Source: Eubacteriales bacterium (GTDB lineage Bacteria; Bacillota; Clostridia; Lachnospirales; Lachnospiraceae). Taken from it: 64,000 bases of DNA. Of the stretch, positions 63,070-64,000 are shown piece after piece (position 1 is the stretch's first letter; each line of letters opens with the position of its first letter). The DNA is taken from the NCBI GenBank assembly GCA_030527665.1, contig JAUNAK010000001.1, forward strand, positions 1 to 64,000, written 5' to 3'. Under the pieces are notes generated by a model. That model was not told the DNA's origin, did no database searches, and was given only the letters and a program-made list of their open reading frames with translations. The translations under genes and the position numbers were made by a program.

Positions 63070-63597
63070 TTATTTTTCCGGTTCGATCAGACCGTAGGTG
63101 TTGCCTTTTCTCTTATAAACCACATTGACTTCATCCGTCTCTGCATTCATAAACACGAAGAAATTATGGCCGAGAAGTTCCATCTGTACACAGGCATCCT
63201 CTGCATACATCGGCTTGATCTCAAACTTCTTGGAACGAACGATACGAATATCTTCACTCTCAAGATACTCATTGTCGATATAATCCTTCTGGAAATTATC
63301 GGCACTCTGTTTCTTGCCGATGATCTTATCCTTGTATTTACGAAGCTGACGCTCAATTACCTCTTCCACCAGATCGATGGAGATGTACATATCATTGCTG
63401 ACCTGCTCGGAACGAATGATTTTTCCTTTTACCGGAATGGTAACTTCGACCTTCTGCCGTTCCTTTTCCACGCTCATCGTAACGATCACTTCGGTATCCG
63501 GAGTAAAATAGCGTTCCAGTCTGCTAAGTTTCTCAATAACCGCACTTCTAAGTCCCGGTGTGATATCGATGTTTTTTCCACTGATCGTAATATTCAT
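63070..63597 (-). CDS. hpf: Long-form ribosome hibernation-promoting factor
   Basis: The 175-aa product has the N-terminal S30AE domain (MNITISGKNIDITPGLRSAV) and the C-terminal dimerisation domain (IVRSKKFEIKPMYAEDACVQ and GLIEPEK) that pairs 70S ribosomes into 100S dimers. GGAAAGGAG lies before the ATG at 63597; a 30-codon upstream extension is rejected. Confidence 0.93.
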   Translation of the reverse strand: MNITISGKNIDITPGLRSAVIEKLSRLERYFTPDTEVIVTMSVEKERQKVEVTIPVKGKIIRSEQVSNDMYISIDLVEEVIERQLRKYKDKIIGKKQSADNFQKDYIDNEYLESEDIRIVRSKKFEIKPMYAEDACVQMELLGHNFFVFMNAETDEVNVVYKRKGNTYGLIEPEK

Positions 63598-63710
63598 AAG
63601 ACATCTCCTTTCCTCTTCGCCGTCTGAATCCCTTTGCGGGATCCACCTGATACAGGGGCGAATTCGTGAGTATTCCTGAAAAGGCATACCTGTCCAATTG
63701 TGATTACAAT

Positions 63711-63739
63711 ATTATAGCAATCCTTACCTGCAATTGCAA
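63711..63739 (-). promoter_or_regulatory. Promoter of hpf
   Basis: TTGCAA (63734-63739), a 17-base spacer and extended TGCTATAAT (TATAAT at 63711-63716) lie on the minus strand. Confidence 0.7.
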
Positions 63740-63744
63740 CGTTC

Positions 63745-64000
63745 TCAATCCCTGTTCAAAGCTGCGTAGATCTCACGCTTTCCGCAGCCCCGATCCTTCG
63801 CTACCCGCTTCATGGCTTCTTTCCTGTCCATTCCCTGTCCGGTATAGATCTCCATGTGTTCTTCGATCGACATTTCCAGCCAGGACTGTGCTTTTTCCTC
63901 CCGCAGATCCTTCAGACTTCTGCCTTCGATCACCAGCACGTATTCCCCTCTGGGATCTTCCTGCTCATAAAAATCCATGGCTTCCCGGATCGTCGTACGA
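63745..64000 (-). CDS. rsmI: 16S rRNA C1402 2'-O-methyltransferase RsmI, C-terminal part
   Basis: The frame is open to the window edge, so the 5' end is missing. The visible ~84 residues contain the family block DPRGEYVLVIEG and the C-terminal helical domain MEIYTGQGMDRKEAMKRVAK followed by DRGCGKREIYAALNRD. These match the end of RsmI (YraL), which methylates C1402 in the ribosome decoding centre. Confidence 0.85.
   Translation of the reverse strand, partial: RTTIREAMDFYEQEDPRGEYVLVIEGRSLKDLREEKAQSWLEMSIEEHMEIYTGQGMDRKEAMKRVAKDRGCGKREIYAALNRD

Overview
The window reads as chromosome of a low-to-moderate GC, spore-lineage Firmicute, most likely a gut Lachnospiraceae (Clostridia). Support comes from strong AGGAGG-type ribosome binding sites, TTGACA/TATAAT promoters, a glutamine synthetase followed by an ANTAR regulator, an iron alcohol dehydrogenase with a Rex-like site, acetogen-type methyl-corrinoid genes, a long-form HPF and a clostridial Tad-like pilus cluster. 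Most genes lie on the minus strand; the plus-strand exceptions are the two-component pair, a small conserved protein, murG, traX and the tRNA. No prophage, CRISPR array or intact insertion sequence is visible.

Layout. 1-1030: an FMN-flavoprotein gene and an Rrf2 repressor gene with three matching operators. 1253-7281: a MocR-type aminotransferase, then larB-larC-hydrolase-pgeF. 7673-12688: iron alcohol dehydrogenase, a secreted NlpC/P60 hydrolase, and a diverged glutamine synthetase with its ANTAR partner. 12947-14490: tRNA-Ser(CGA), a barstar/lipoprotein-barnase pair and a terminal-inverted-repeat element. 14699-23109: a CUT2 sugar ABC importer divergent from a YesN/YesM two-component system; the two importer promoters share a composite site. 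23177-28769: a methyl-corrinoid cassette (MeTHF methyltransferase, corrinoid protein, ferredoxin-type reductive activator, hydantoinase-like ATPase) with no recognisable substrate methyltransferase. 29069-40362: a eukaryotic-type HisA, asnS, an 819-aa exported protein, an rRNA/tRNA pseudouridine synthase, a YbhJ-like aconitase, a small conserved protein, murG and a HIT hydrolase. 40623-50741: a Tad-like pilus cluster with an FHA protein and two A24 prepilin peptidases, whose motor ATPase gene is broken by a one-base frameshift. 51089-64000: traX, glgB with a histone-H1-like tail, tatD, metG, hom, prfB (with programmed frameshift), secA, hpf and the end of rsmI.

Two small dispersed repeat families stand out. 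One (373-543, 9134-9197, 38496-38639, with a probable relic near 29931) is a strand-oriented palindromic repeat that supplies the last ~26 codons of the Rrf2 gene. The other (14366-14490, 58856-59122) keeps terminal inverted repeats around unrelated, hairpin-rich interiors. Function calls rest on motifs read by eye; no database search was run.
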